The notes: a model not told the origin generated them from the letters alone. Positions 41,367-52,215 are shown, numbered from the stretch's first letter. The stretch: DNA of 64,000 bases from an uncultured Xenococcaceae cyanobacterium (GCA_937996665.1 CALKUU010000034.1:1-64000), one strand, 5' to 3'. Made by a program: numbers and translations.

Positions 41367-43163
41367 GTGATGCAAAAGTTTCCCTGGCAACAGTCTCATA
41401 ATTTATCGCAAAAAGCAGTTTGCCAAAATATTGTCGAAACTATTGGCAAAGTATTTAGCGTCGATCTAACCATTTTATTGGTTGTTGATCCTTTAACTAA
41501 TCAAAAGCAGTATTTTAAAGCTTCTAAATCTCTTGGCCCTTTTAAGGGGGAAGAGTATGCATTTTTTCAGGAAATTGCTTTAATTGCCGATAATGTGATT
41601 GTTGTTGATGATTTTGTAAATGATTTTGATTCTCCAGATAATTTTTCTTTGTCTGGTTTAGCTCCTTATAAGAATCGGATTAAATCTATTCTTGCCATTC
41701 CTTTAACTTGTCAATATGGCTTAAAAGCTTATTTGAATTTATTTACTTTTCAGGAATTAAGAGTTTGGCAGAATGAGGATGTTGGTTTGGCAATGATGAT
41801 GGCTACGCAGGGTGGGTTAGCTATCTCGCAAACTTATGCATATGAAGAAATTAAAGTTTGGGCTCAAAATGAAATTACAATTAGTCGAATTACAGCCGTA
41901 ATTCGCTCTAGCTTAGAACCACAAGCTATTTATAATGCAATTGTGACTGAGTTAGGAACGACTTTAAAAGTAGAGGGATGTGCATTGTCTTTGTGGACAA
42001 AGAATGATCGCTATATGCGTTGCGTTGCTCTCTACAACCCTCATAAGAATAAAACTGTTCCTAAAGAAACAAAAGATTGGCAACGGTCTACTATCTCTCT
42101 GGTGCCGATCGCTGAAAATCCTTTGCTTCAGAAATTATTGAAAAATCCTATTCCAGTATGTCTGTGCGATCTCAAGAAAGATCCCGATTCAGCTAGATTT
42201 GATTTGCCCTGGCGCTCTCAGTCGAGATCCCTATTGATTGTTCCTTTGATTTTTGATGGGGAAATTATGGGAAGTATTACTTTACGAGAAGGTGATAAAT
42301 CTCGTTATTGGCGTGACTCTGAAATTGAATTGGCAAAAGCCGTTGCCTCTCATGCAGCGATCGCCGTTACTCAAGCCAGACTCTATGAAACTACAAGAAG
42401 ACAAGCTACTCAGCTCAAGGCTAGTGAGGATCGAGTTAAGGATCTTAATAACTATTTGACTGAGTCAATTTTAAAAAGATTTTTGCCTGAAGCGATCGCG
42501 AATAAGGCAGCGACGGGCAGCTTGGCTTTGGATCTAAGCCCTGAACCTCACTTGATCACAGTGTTATTTTGTGATTTGGTCGGATTTACTCGTCTTTCTA
42601 GTAAGCTTGAAGTTAAAGTCCTTTCTGAACTTCTAAATGATTATCTAGAAGCGATGACCCAGGCAGTTTTTGAAAATTCTGGCACAATTGATAAGTTTGT
42701 TGGGGATGGGGTAATGGCACTTTTTGGTGCTCCCGAAGAATTATCCCCCCACAAGCAGGCTCAAAAGGCGATCGCTACAGCTAGAGACATGTATCGTTAT
42801 CTAATTCCTCTAAATCAAAAATGGCGTTCCAAGTCAGCTTGGAAATCAAGAGGGATTCCCGATTTACAATTACGTTGTGGCATTCACCAAGGCAGAGCTG
42901 TTGTTGGTATGTTTGGGGGTAAACATCGCAAAGACTATACGGCGATCGGAAATGTTGTCAATATTGCCGCTAGGCTGCAACAAAATGCTCAGCCCGATTG
43001 TATTTTGATGTCAGAAACGATTTATAGCAATTTATCCCGTGAGGAAGCACTTGGAATCGAGCCTAAGTGCATTAAGCTCAAAGGTATTGAAGCTAGTTTT
43101 TGTAGCTATGCCTTATGTATTAAAAAGCTGACTTCACGAAGAGTACATCATGAGTCTTTTTGA
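41367..43163 (+). CDS. GAF-domain class III adenylate/guanylate cyclase
   Basis: two GAF-like regions, then VLFCDLVGFTRLSSKLE...GTIDKFVGDGVMALFGAP...RCGIHQGRAVVGMFG...KDYTAIGNVVNIAARLQ. Confidence 0.92.
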   Translation: MMQKFPWQQSHNLSQKAVCQNIVETIGKVFSVDLTILLVVDPLTNQKQYFKASKSLGPFKGEEYAFFQEIALIADNVIVVDDFVNDFDSPDNFSLSGLAPYKNRIKSILAIPLTCQYGLKAYLNLFTFQELRVWQNEDVGLAMMMATQGGLAISQTYAYEEIKVWAQNEITISRITAVIRSSLEPQAIYNAIVTELGTTLKVEGCALSLWTKNDRYMRCVALYNPHKNKTVPKETKDWQRSTISLVPIAENPLLQKLLKNPIPVCLCDLKKDPDSARFDLPWRSQSRSLLIVPLIFDGEIMGSITLREGDKSRYWRDSEIELAKAVASHAAIAVTQARLYETTRRQATQLKASEDRVKDLNNYLTESILKRFLPEAIANKAATGSLALDLSPEPHLITVLFCDLVGFTRLSSKLEVKVLSELLNDYLEAMTQAVFENSGTIDKFVGDGVMALFGAPEELSPHKQAQKAIATARDMYRYLIPLNQKWRSKSAWKSRGIPDLQLRCGIHQGRAVVGMFGGKHRKDYTAIGNVVNIAARLQQNAQPDCILMSETIYSNLSREEALGIEPKCIKLKGIEASFCSYALCIKKLTSRRVHHESF

Positions 43164-43245
43164 GCTATTTCCAGAATCTATTTGTTTTTTCTCGATTCAG
43201 AAGTTGTCCAACTAATTTTCAATGTTCGGTGAGAACAAAAACTTT

Positions 43246-44352
43246 TTAGGAAATTTTATGCTCTTGATTTTTATCAAATAGATGGAAGCGATTTAGATCT
43301 AAAACCAAGTTAACTGTATCTCCTGCCATTAAATTGGATTGGGGATCTATTCTGGCTACTAGTTCATCTCCATGATTGAGTTTGGCATAGATGATTAGTT
43401 CATGACCCATCATTTCTACTAAGTTGACTGTAACTTTGATCTGGAAAGGATTAATTTTGGGGGTTAGGAACTCTTGGCTGTAAATATTTTCTGGTCTAAT
43501 GCCAAAAATAACCTCTTTTCCTAAATATTGTTGATAGCTATTTTGCCGATCTTGGGGCAGGGGGATTTGACAAGATTGGGTCTTGAAAAACAATTGTTGA
43601 TTTTCTTGTTGTAGGATTCCAGACATGAAATTCATGCTAGGGCTACCCATGAAGCCCGCTACAAAAAGATTACTGGGATTTTCGTAAAGTTCTTGCGGAG
43701 TATCTATTTGTTGTAATATGCCTTGATTCATGACTGCAATTCTCGTACCCATTGTCATCGCTTCTACCTGATCGTGGGTCACGTAGATGAATGTTGTCGC
43801 CAGATCTTGGTGAAGTTTGCTTAGTTCTACCCTTGCTTTAGTCCGAAGTTTGGCATCGAGATTTGAGAGTGGTTCATCCATTAAGAAAACATTTGGTTGT
43901 CTGACGATCGCTCTGCCAACTGCAACTCTTTGTCTTTGTCCACCAGAGAGCTGTTTTGGTTTTCTCTGTAAAAGATTTTCAATTCCCAATTGTTGGGCTG
44001 CTGCGGTCACTCGCTGTTTAATTTCTGGTTTTTTATGTCCTTGTAACTCTAAGCTAAATGCCATATTCCCAAAAACTGACATGTGCGGATACAGCGCATA
44101 GGACTGAAAGACCATGGCAATATTGCGATCTTTGGAGGGTATTTCATTTACGCGGCGATCGCCGATATAAATATTGCCGCTAGTAATAGATTCTAAACCT
44201 GCCAACATTCTTAGCGAAGTAGTTTTTCCACAGCCAGAAGGCCCAACGAAAACTAGAAACTCTCCTGTCTCAACTGTAAAATTTAAATCTTTAACAGCGA
44301 CAAATCCATTGTCGTAACGCTTCGTAACTTGCTCAAAACAAACTTTAGCCAC
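43246..44352 (-). CDS. ABC transporter ATP-binding protein (UgpC/MsmK-like sugar importer ATPase)
   Basis: GPSGCGKTTSLRMLAGLE, LSGGQRQRVAVGRAIVRQPNVFLMDEPLSNLDAKLR, C-terminal MOI/TOBE-like region. Confidence 0.93.
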   Translation of the reverse strand: MAKVCFEQVTKRYDNGFVAVKDLNFTVETGEFLVFVGPSGCGKTTSLRMLAGLESITSGNIYIGDRRVNEIPSKDRNIAMVFQSYALYPHMSVFGNMAFSLELQGHKKPEIKQRVTAAAQQLGIENLLQRKPKQLSGGQRQRVAVGRAIVRQPNVFLMDEPLSNLDAKLRTKARVELSKLHQDLATTFIYVTHDQVEAMTMGTRIAVMNQGILQQIDTPQELYENPSNLFVAGFMGSPSMNFMSGILQQENQQLFFKTQSCQIPLPQDRQNSYQQYLGKEVIFGIRPENIYSQEFLTPKINPFQIKVTVNLVEMMGHELIIYAKLNHGDELVARIDPQSNLMAGDTVNLVLDLNRFHLFDKNQEHKIS

Positions 44353-44544
44353 AAACTTTGATACCTAAAAAATAATTTATCTAATCTTTTGACAATATCA
44401 AAAAGAAGAAAAAAATCAATGAAAGGCTATTTGTGTTGTCAGCCAAAATCGTCAAATATTTCTATCCCAGTATCACTACTTTTTTTGAATAGAGAGTAGC
44501 TCCAAGATATAGAATGGTTTCTTGTCCTTTCTCTGCATTAATCT

Positions 44545-44925
44545 ATGTCTCAGCTTGACCAATCTGCCCTGAAAGCTCGAAGTAATTTGTTAATTATGTT
44601 TGTGGTGCATATTGTCTTAGATGTCATTCTCGTGGCTATGGCTAAAGATCTATGGGCTATTAGTCGTATTGTGGTTGCTATTGCTGTGATGTACTTTGTT
44701 TTACAAGGGCGTAAATGGGCAAAGTGGTTTTTGGTGGCTCTTTTTAGTTGTCTGATTGTTGCTTTACTAGCATTGATTGTTGCTCTATCGGCAAAGCTTT
44801 CTCCCATCCTAATTTTTGGTAGCTTAGTGCTGATAGTTCTTAGTGTGATTATTGAAATTTATCTAGTTCTTAATCAGGATTTGAATCGTTATTTTTCTCT
44901 CAAGAGACAAGCTTATAGCTCATAA
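44545..44925 (+). CDS. hypothetical membrane protein
   Basis: 126 aa, about four predicted TM segments. Confidence 0.55.
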   Translation: MSQLDQSALKARSNLLIMFVVHIVLDVILVAMAKDLWAISRIVVAIAVMYFVLQGRKWAKWFLVALFSCLIVALLALIVALSAKLSPILIFGSLVLIVLSVIIEIYLVLNQDLNRYFSLKRQAYSS

Positions 44926-45003
44926 CCAAAATTTCTAGGGACTTATTCTCCTTTTCAGAGTTTAGTTAATATACTTTTGACAGTATTTAGTCGATAACTT
45001 GAT

Positions 45004-45429
45004 TTGGAATTCGACCTCATGATGAACAATGACAAAATTAATCAATACTTAACTAACCACTCGTTAATTTCTAGTCTAGTTGAGCAACGTCGAGGGGTTT
45101 GGACTTTTGAGTTTGAGCATATTTCGGCTTATATTATGACCGATGATCGTCAAGGTATAGACCGAATGAGGATTATGTCTCTTGTCTGTCAAAATCCTCA
45201 ATCTTTTCCGAAGATCTCAGCGACAAGACTATTGCAGGCTAATTGTCACGAAGCTCTTGATGCGAGGTTTTGTTGCGAACACGATGGCTCGTTATGGTCT
45301 GCTTTCATCCATCGCTTATCGACTTTAGCTGAGGAAGATCTTGACTCTGGTCTTCAGCAGGTGATTACTTTGGTGAAAAGCTTCCCTTTAAAGCTATCTA
45401 GCCTAGATTTTTACTTTAGAGGTCAGTAA
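45004..45429 (+). CDS. YbjN / type III secretion chaperone-like protein
   Basis: 141 aa; WTFEFEHISAYIMTDDRQGIDRMRIMSLV pattern. Confidence 0.45.
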   Translation: MEFDLMMNNDKINQYLTNHSLISSLVEQRRGVWTFEFEHISAYIMTDDRQGIDRMRIMSLVCQNPQSFPKISATRLLQANCHEALDARFCCEHDGSLWSAFIHRLSTLAEEDLDSGLQQVITLVKSFPLKLSSLDFYFRGQ

Positions 45430-45477
45430 CCTGAAGATTGAAAATTTGGATCAAAAGCTAAATTTGGTCTGACTATA

Positions 45478-45513
45478 TTATTTACTGAGACTGAATTATT
45501 TACTGAGACTGAA
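45478..45513. repeat. exact 18-bp tandem duplication
   Basis: ttatttactgagactgaa x2. Confidence 0.95.
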
Positions 45514-45613
45514 TGATGCGGATGCAACTCCAGAGACAGGAATTAGTAATTTATTGGATTATTTTAAAGGTTTGATTGATGGCACTGAAACAGCCAATCT
45601 TAATTATCTGTAT

Positions 45614-45819
45614 TTAGTTAGTTGGTTGTTCTAACTGTTTAATTCGTTGTCGATATTCTCGATAGCTTTGTTCGAAATCAGCGATCGCATTTTCAGGAAT
45701 AGCTTTGTTTGCTAATTCTGGATTGGCTTTGAGAAAATCAAATACTTCTTTGATATCTTTTACAAATTTCTTAGTAAAAAAGCGAGTGAAACTGTTTTAG
45801 CAATCTTTTTTACTTTCAT
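45614..45819 (-). pseudogene. small frameshifted ORF
   Basis: MKVKKIAKTVSLAF... then, after a frame change at a T run, FTKKFVKDIKEVFDFLKANPELANKAIPENAIADFEQSYREYRQRIKQLEQPTN*; 206 nt = 68x3+2. Confidence 0.45.
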
Positions 45820-45886
45820 GAAAGTTATCCTGAATTTTTAACTAACTAGAAATATTTTATCGAGATCGCATTATTTTCTAACCAAC

Positions 45887-46513
45887 ATGAATACTTATTC
45901 CAAGTTTGCCGAACTGTCTCCAACCTTCTATGCCGATGCAGGCTTGAAGCGAGAACAATTTATGGATATGGGGATTAAGCAGATGTGGCAGGGTATGTCT
46001 CGAATTGCGGGATCGGTTTGTACCGTGAGTTGCCCTCCAGGAGATAACCTGATGCTCCATGCTGCTATTTATCGTGCCGAACCAGGTTCAATTATTGTGG
46101 TGCAAGCAGGAGACATAAAATATGCTCTCTCTGGAGGAAATGTTTGTGCCACAGCCCAAGAAAGGGGCATCGCTGGTTTTATTATTGATGGAGTTATCCG
46201 CGATATTGCAGAAGTCCGAGAAGCGAAATTTCCTGTCTTTGCGCGGGGTATCTCACCAATACCTGGCAAGAAAAAAGCCCTAGGAACTCTCAACAAACCC
46301 ATAATCTGTGGCGGAGTTGGGGTAAATCCAGGGGACATTGCGATCGCAGATGAAGAAGGTATTGCCATTTTACCCGCAAAGCAAAGCGAAGAACTTTGGC
46401 TAAATGCCAAACAAAAAGCCGAGCAGGATGAAGCCCTTACCCTCAAAGATTGGCAAACCAACCACCGCAATAAGATTGAGAAAATTCTTCATGATCTTAA
46501 TTTTGAAGGTTAG
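45887..46513 (+). CDS. RraA-like / 4-hydroxy-4-methyl-2-oxoglutarate aldolase family protein
   Basis: PGDNLMLHAAIYRAEPGSIIVVQAGD...AQERGIAGFIIDGVIRDIAEVREAKFPVFARGISP. Confidence 0.88.
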   Translation: MNTYSKFAELSPTFYADAGLKREQFMDMGIKQMWQGMSRIAGSVCTVSCPPGDNLMLHAAIYRAEPGSIIVVQAGDIKYALSGGNVCATAQERGIAGFIIDGVIRDIAEVREAKFPVFARGISPIPGKKKALGTLNKPIICGGVGVNPGDIAIADEEGIAILPAKQSEELWLNAKQKAEQDEALTLKDWQTNHRNKIEKILHDLNFEG

Positions 46514-46674
46514 AGGCGCAAAATGGAGATATTCTACTTAACGAAGGGCAAAGTAAATAAATGTTTAATTGCTTTGCTATCTATAGTGATGAGATTGATG
46601 GTTGTGGCTTGCAAAACACTCTTATTAATAATGAATCTGTAGTAAAAACAAATTAGATCCGAGCATCCAAATAA

Positions 46675-48081
46675 ATGAATACCTGGTATAAGGCGATCGC
46701 CCAACCCGCAACAGAATTTGAGCAGACAACTCTAAGATTACTTGAAGGGGAAATTCCTGCTCAGCTTCAGGGAACTCTCTATCGTAATGGCCCTGCTAGA
46801 TTAGCGATCGGTAAGCAAAAAGTGGGGCATTGGTTTGACGGGGATGGAGCGATTTTAGGGGTTAACTTTGCTGGACAGATGGCAACGGCTACCTACAAAT
46901 ATGTGCAAACTCAAGGTTATCTTGCTGAGCTACAGGCGCAAAAGTATTTATTTGCCAACTATGGAATGACTGCGGCTGGAGCTTTTTGGAATAACATTTT
47001 CAAACCAGTCAAAAATAGTGCTAACACTTCTGTCTTGGCTCTTGAAGATCGCTTACTTGCCTTATGGGAAGGCGGTTCTCCCCATGGCTTAGATTTAGAA
47101 ACACTCGCTACTAAGGGCGCTGATAATTTGGCTGATACCTTAGATAAGTTGCCTTTTTCTGCCCATCCCAAAATAGATCCAGTAACAGGGGAAATTTTTA
47201 ATTTTGGGGTTAATCCAGGTAGTAAGAATACTTTGTACTTGTATCGGTGTGATGCGTCGGGAAAAATTATTCGCCAAGGTAGTTTCAATTTGTCCGGGTT
47301 ACCGATTATTCATGATTTTGTTTTGGCAGGAGACTATCTCGTGTTTTTCATCTCTCCGATCAGGACGAACACACTCTCTCTTTTGCTGGGCAGAAAATCT
47401 TATAGCGATGCCATGAAATGGCAACCTAAGTTGGGTACGCAAATTTTAATTTTTGATCGTGATGATTTATCTTTGGTTAGCCAAAATCGAACTGATCCCT
47501 GGTATCAATGGCACTACAGTAACGGGTATTTAAATCGCGATCGCCAGATTGTGATTGAATTTATTCGTTATCCCAATTTTCAAACCAATGAATTTCTTCG
47601 CGAAGTCGCTACAGGCGAAATTAAAACCAAAGCAAAAGGAACATTGTGGCAAGTGATTGTTAATCCTAAAACGGCGAAAGTGATGGAGAATAAGCAGTTA
47701 CTAGATCGCCAATGCGAATTTCCCACTGTCGCTCCAGCTAAGGTTGGACAATCTTGGCGCTATACCTATCTAAATACTCATCTGGATAATCAAGATCGTG
47801 GTCAAGAACTATTCACTGCGATCGCTAGATTTGATCGTCAGACAGGTGATTTGGCTGTTTCCCAAATGGGAGAAAACTTTTACCCTGCCGAACCGCTCTT
47901 CGTGCCCAGGACAAACGAAAATGATTCTGGCTGGATAATTACAGTTGTTTTTAACGGCAATTTGGATCGTAGTGAGGTTTGGATTTACCAGAGCGATCGC
48001 TTAGCCGAAAAGCCGGTTTGTCGCCTAGTATTGCCCAGCGTCATTCCCCATAGTTTTCACGGTACTTGGAAAGCAGCTTGA
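46675..48081 (+). CDS. carotenoid oxygenase (apocarotenoid cleavage family)
   Basis: LYRNGPARLAIGKQKVGHWFDGDGAILGVNF...IIHDFVLAGDYLVFFISP...HSFHGTW. Confidence 0.92.
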   Translation: MNTWYKAIAQPATEFEQTTLRLLEGEIPAQLQGTLYRNGPARLAIGKQKVGHWFDGDGAILGVNFAGQMATATYKYVQTQGYLAELQAQKYLFANYGMTAAGAFWNNIFKPVKNSANTSVLALEDRLLALWEGGSPHGLDLETLATKGADNLADTLDKLPFSAHPKIDPVTGEIFNFGVNPGSKNTLYLYRCDASGKIIRQGSFNLSGLPIIHDFVLAGDYLVFFISPIRTNTLSLLLGRKSYSDAMKWQPKLGTQILIFDRDDLSLVSQNRTDPWYQWHYSNGYLNRDRQIVIEFIRYPNFQTNEFLREVATGEIKTKAKGTLWQVIVNPKTAKVMENKQLLDRQCEFPTVAPAKVGQSWRYTYLNTHLDNQDRGQELFTAIARFDRQTGDLAVSQMGENFYPAEPLFVPRTNENDSGWIITVVFNGNLDRSEVWIYQSDRLAEKPVCRLVLPSVIPHSFHGTWKAA

Positions 48082-48171
48082 TGATCTGTCAATTTTGTTT
48101 CGAGCGAGATAGAGGGATTAGGAGTTCGGAGTTCGGAGTTTTAATACAGTCAAATGTCGTTGTTACGAAGA

Positions 48172-50286
48172 CTAGTCAATTTGCCTGGATGCTTGTACAA
48201 GAGGGAACAAGGCTCCTATTTGCTCGGCTCCATTGACTCCTAAATCACTGTGGCAAAGAATCACTTTTTCGGAAACTCGACCGAATAAATCCTGGATAAT
48301 TCTGGCTAGTCTTTGTTGATCCATTAGGTATTGATCCTCCGGAAACCAACTTTGTCCAGACCATTCTTGTAAAAACAATTGGGCACCGAATAAAATCGCC
48401 GAGCCGCCTTGTTCCCATAGAGAGGAACCAGCATCGAGCCAATAGTGAAAACGATGAGCAGTCCGTAAGGAGCGATATTGGAAGATTGTCGCTAAAGAAA
48501 CAGCATTCTTAACCGTGGTAAATTGATTATTCTTTTGATGGTTAGCAGCGATCGTTCCTCGACGAAGTAGGGAAATAAATTGAGCCACTGTCACTGCCTG
48601 GGTTTGCAAGGTAGGCTGAGTTTGTCTTAATCTACGGTCGACTTCCCAATAATGCTGAGCCGATTCCATTAATTTGCGTAATGAGGACAGGGTGTTGTTG
48701 TTCTTGATCTCGCTACTTTTGCCCAAAAAGTAATTGATTGCCCTGCTTAAAAAAATTGCTGGAGTCACATAGCATTGTTTTTGCTGTTCTACCTTGTTGG
48801 ATTCAACCCAATTACAAATTTTGTGATAGGCACTTGCTGCTTGATTTCCCAACCTGTCCCAGCGTGAAAAAGATTCGATCGCCAATAAATCGGGCAACTC
48901 GGAATCTACTTGATAACAATGATCTGCAATTAAGCCTGCTCGAACTGGATCGATTTGGGGAACTAATCCGGTTTGCGTAGAAACCTGAGACAAAATAGTT
49001 AACATTTCGGCAATTGAATCTCGATCAACTAATCTTCCTATGCCGGGATAAACCAAGGCCATTAAAGTCAAAAGAGATCTGACTGTGGGATCACTAATTA
49101 ACGGGCGTTGTTCATTTACTGGAGTTACCGCGATGCCTTGAGCTGATAACATTTCGATTAGAGTATAGCGACCAATTTCATCTAGCCCAGGGGCAATAAT
49201 CGCAATCTCTTGAAGGGGGATACCTTGCTCTTTAACTGTTCGCACAAGATGTTGACTGGTGGCGCGCAATAGCTCTGCACGAGAAATAACCTGAATTGAC
49301 TGCACAAAATCAGGAAAATCGCTGCCATAAACGTTTTCAAAAATTATCTGTTGTGCCAAGTTAGAACATTGATGAGCTATTGGTGGTTGAGCTATTGCTG
49401 ATTCTGTTGGCTTCAGTTCAATTTTTTGACAACGCTGGGCAAGTTTGTGTAAATAGTTGGGGTCAGCATTTAATCCCAAGCGAATTTGACCATGAGGATT
49501 GTAAGTGAATATTCCCTTAACTCCCTGATCCAATAACAACTCAAATAGATCTGCGGCGATCGCTGGATAATCATCTGTATCATCAGCCAAGATAATTTGA
49601 TGTCTTTGCCTTAAATGTTGTTGATATTGAGGATTAAGTAGTAAATATCGCCAATAAAGCTCATAAATAAGTCCATAAGTTAAAATTCCTCTTTGTAAAC
49701 ACCATTCCCTCCATTGCAGAAGTAATTCCCCTATCCGATTATAAAGATTAAGATCAGTTGTCCTTTCTGGAAAACCTTGTTCTAAAATCGTGGGAATTTC
49801 GTCAGGTGTAATCCCGCTAGAGCCTGCTAGTTGTAGTAAGTCTAAAGTCTGCCTGACAAAGCGATATTCTCCATTTTCTTTGGTCAGTATTTCCCAATCA
49901 GGTTCCTCTCGCCATAATTTGGTAGCTAGTTCTTGTTCTGTTTCTGGGCGTAATCTGAGGGGAAATTGCGCTTTGATTTCTAGTTGCTTGAAAATTAATG
50001 GCCAGAATAAAACTACTTCGTCAACAATAAAACCTACGGGTGTCTTACAAATTATGGGGTAAGTGCCTTCTACTGATTCGGCAAGGCGATCGCTCAACTC
50101 CAAACGATTCTGATTATTGGCAGCAAAGACCAAAATAGCATCCGTTAGACCCTCTTTCGCCAATCGTTCTGGCTGACGATTAACTCTTAGAGCTACCCAT
50201 TGACGAAATTCTTTAACTAAATATTCAGTCTTGCCAACTCTAGTTGTACCTTCAATCCATAAAGAATTTGATTGTCTACGATGCAT
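48172..50286 (-). CDS. UvrD/AddB-like helicase-related protein (recombination/repair)
   Basis: P-loop-like WIEGTTRVGKTEYLV; IILADDTDDYPAIAADLFELLLDQG Walker B-like; UvrD C-terminal-like IAIIAPGLDEIGRYTLIEMLSAQGIAV...LISDPTVRSLLTLMALVYPG. Confidence 0.6.
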   Translation of the reverse strand: MHRRQSNSLWIEGTTRVGKTEYLVKEFRQWVALRVNRQPERLAKEGLTDAILVFAANNQNRLELSDRLAESVEGTYPIICKTPVGFIVDEVVLFWPLIFKQLEIKAQFPLRLRPETEQELATKLWREEPDWEILTKENGEYRFVRQTLDLLQLAGSSGITPDEIPTILEQGFPERTTDLNLYNRIGELLLQWREWCLQRGILTYGLIYELYWRYLLLNPQYQQHLRQRHQIILADDTDDYPAIAADLFELLLDQGVKGIFTYNPHGQIRLGLNADPNYLHKLAQRCQKIELKPTESAIAQPPIAHQCSNLAQQIIFENVYGSDFPDFVQSIQVISRAELLRATSQHLVRTVKEQGIPLQEIAIIAPGLDEIGRYTLIEMLSAQGIAVTPVNEQRPLISDPTVRSLLTLMALVYPGIGRLVDRDSIAEMLTILSQVSTQTGLVPQIDPVRAGLIADHCYQVDSELPDLLAIESFSRWDRLGNQAASAYHKICNWVESNKVEQQKQCYVTPAIFLSRAINYFLGKSSEIKNNNTLSSLRKLMESAQHYWEVDRRLRQTQPTLQTQAVTVAQFISLLRRGTIAANHQKNNQFTTVKNAVSLATIFQYRSLRTAHRFHYWLDAGSSLWEQGGSAILFGAQLFLQEWSGQSWFPEDQYLMDQQRLARIIQDLFGRVSEKVILCHSDLGVNGAEQIGALFPLVQASRQID

Positions 50287-50476
50287 AAAGCACTATCTGA
50301 AATTACAGTAATCTCTAAGCAAATCCTGAATCTCTAAGCAAATTCTGGTGAACTTAGCAAAAATAATTATAAAGTGTTTTTTTAGCTGATCACTTGATCT
50401 AGCTAACAATATCATTAATTAATTGATCTCTTTAACCTTCACTAAAGACAGACTAGCGGAAGGAATAAATCAATTG

Positions 50477-51331
50477 TTAATTGACCGTATACGTGACCTC
50501 TTGGACTTGTCCCGGTTTACCTAAGATTTTCTCCTTTCCTTGATTATAGGTAACTACTACCCCACCTGCATTTCCTGCAATTATATTGATCTGTTCTTTT
50601 CCTTGCCAACTTCGTTTAGATCCCTTGGCTAAAGTTCCCTCAAATTTAACTTTTCCATCCACTACTACTTTTAACCAACAACGCTCCTTAAGATCAATAT
50701 CGACAACTACAGACTCAGAATTATTGCTGCTAGATTGCGAAACAAACTGAGACGGGGATGCGGAAGAAATCGTAGTAGGAACATTCCCGTTTAATGGGGT
50801 TTCCTGATTACTTAGCGATATATTTTGTTCTGGAACAGCTTGATTATTAACAACAACTGGTTCTTCAACCAGAGATGCAATAGATCTAATTGCGACTACT
50901 ACTAAAGTTAGGTAAAGCAGATAGAGATGGGCAGGTTTTAATTGAAATCCCTTTGATTCTCTAGGCTGATTATGCTTGGTTTTGGCATCCAAACTAATAT
51001 GTGAACTTCTTCTAGATCTACTAGATTTACCTTGTTGAGAATGAACTTTAACCTTGGGTGATTTTTGGCTAGCAATACTGGTTTCTTCGTGAGCTAATTT
51101 TTCATAATCCCAGTTCGCAACTGTGCCGATTGCCTTAGCGTATTTAGCTATTAACGCTTTAATATAAAAAGGTTCTGGTAAATCTTGTAAATTACCTTTT
51201 TCGATAGCGACAATCACACGCTTAGATATCATCGTGTGTTTCGCTATTTGATCCACTGTCAAATTTTTTTCAAGACGAATCCGAGAAAATCTTGCGCCAA
51301 TTTCTTTTAACTTTTTCTCTAAAGGAGACAT
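50477..51331 (-). CDS. RodZ-like HTH protein with C-terminal DUF4115-type domain
   Basis: IGARFSRIRLEKNLTVDQIAKHTMISKRVIVAIEKGNLQDLPEPFYIKALIAKYAKAIG; TM; DLKERCWLKVVVDGKVKFEGTLAKGSKRSWQGKEQINIIAGNAGGVVVTYN. Confidence 0.88.
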   Translation of the reverse strand: MSPLEKKLKEIGARFSRIRLEKNLTVDQIAKHTMISKRVIVAIEKGNLQDLPEPFYIKALIAKYAKAIGTVANWDYEKLAHEETSIASQKSPKVKVHSQQGKSSRSRRSSHISLDAKTKHNQPRESKGFQLKPAHLYLLYLTLVVVAIRSIASLVEEPVVVNNQAVPEQNISLSNQETPLNGNVPTTISSASPSQFVSQSSSNNSESVVVDIDLKERCWLKVVVDGKVKFEGTLAKGSKRSWQGKEQINIIAGNAGGVVVTYNQGKEKILGKPGQVQEVTYTVN

Positions 51332-51405
51332 AGAATAAAACTGGGAATTTAGTAAGGTGATAAATTGTCCACAATCAACAGGGAAAAGATGCTTCTTTCT
51401 CTTTG

Positions 51406-52215
51406 CTAGTTTTGTATTTGATCTCTCTTTGTAATTGATTTTCGCTCAATAGGCTTACAATTAGAAGGCTTTTTTAATGTAGTTTGCAAAAACTTAACCT
51501 CTGTCAAGGTCAAATGACGATACTCTCCTAAAAAAAGACTTTTACCTGTAGCATTTTGTAATGTAATTGAGGCAATAGCAATTCTATGTAAACTAATGAC
51601 TTTGTACCCGAAATATTCGGCAACACGTCTTATCTGTCTATTTCTGCCTTCGGTTAAAACTATTTCAATTAATGTTTGAGTCGCTTTAATTTCTAACACC
51701 TTAACCGTTGCAGGTAAAGTTTTTCGTTCCGATAAAATAATGCCTTTTCGCCAAAGCTCAAGTTGATTATGGGTTGGGCAACCATTCAGAACAACGCGGT
51801 AAGTCTTGGGCAAATGATAGCGGGGGTGAGTTAGATTTAAAGTCAGTGCACCATCGTTTGTCAACAATAAAGCGCCAGTAGAATTTATATCCAGTCTGCC
51901 AACAGGGTGAATTCCTTGTCCGGATTGTAACTTGGTTGGTAATAAGTCAAGGATGGTTTTTCGATCTTGAGGATCATCACAGGTAGAAACTACTCCAAGA
52001 GGCTTGTTAATTAATAAATAAACTGGTGAAGGGCGAAGATGTTTTTGAATAATTTGATCATCAACCTCTAATTGATCTACTGAAATATCTACTTTATCTC
52101 CTAGTTTGGCAATCCGCCTGTTAAGCTTAACTCGTCCAGATAAAATCATTTTTTCTGCTTGTCTACGAGAGGCAATTCCCCACTGAGACAAGATTTTTTG
52201 TATCCGTTCTGCCAT
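51406..52215 (-). CDS. pseudouridine synthase (RsuA/RluB family)
   Basis: S4 domain ERIQKILSQWGIASRRQAEKMILSGRV; HPVGRLDINSTGALLLTNDG; LTEGRNRQIRRV. Confidence 0.95.
   Translation of the reverse strand: MAERIQKILSQWGIASRRQAEKMILSGRVKLNRRIAKLGDKVDISVDQLEVDDQIIQKHLRPSPVYLLINKPLGVVSTCDDPQDRKTILDLLPTKLQSGQGIHPVGRLDINSTGALLLTNDGALTLNLTHPRYHLPKTYRVVLNGCPTHNQLELWRKGIILSERKTLPATVKVLEIKATQTLIEIVLTEGRNRQIRRVAEYFGYKVISLHRIAIASITLQNATGKSLFLGEYRHLTLTEVKFLQTTLKKPSNCKPIERKSITKRDQIQN

Noticed and set aside
46523-46642. 39-aa ORF MEIFYLTKGKVNKCLIALLSIVMRLMVVACKTLLLIMNL
   Set aside because: Very short, no homology recognised; overlapping frames are equally open, so coding is not supported.
48127-48142. gagttcggagttcgga short tandem repeat after the carotenoid oxygenase gene
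   Set aside because: Common cyanobacterial intergenic short repeat, too short to interpret.
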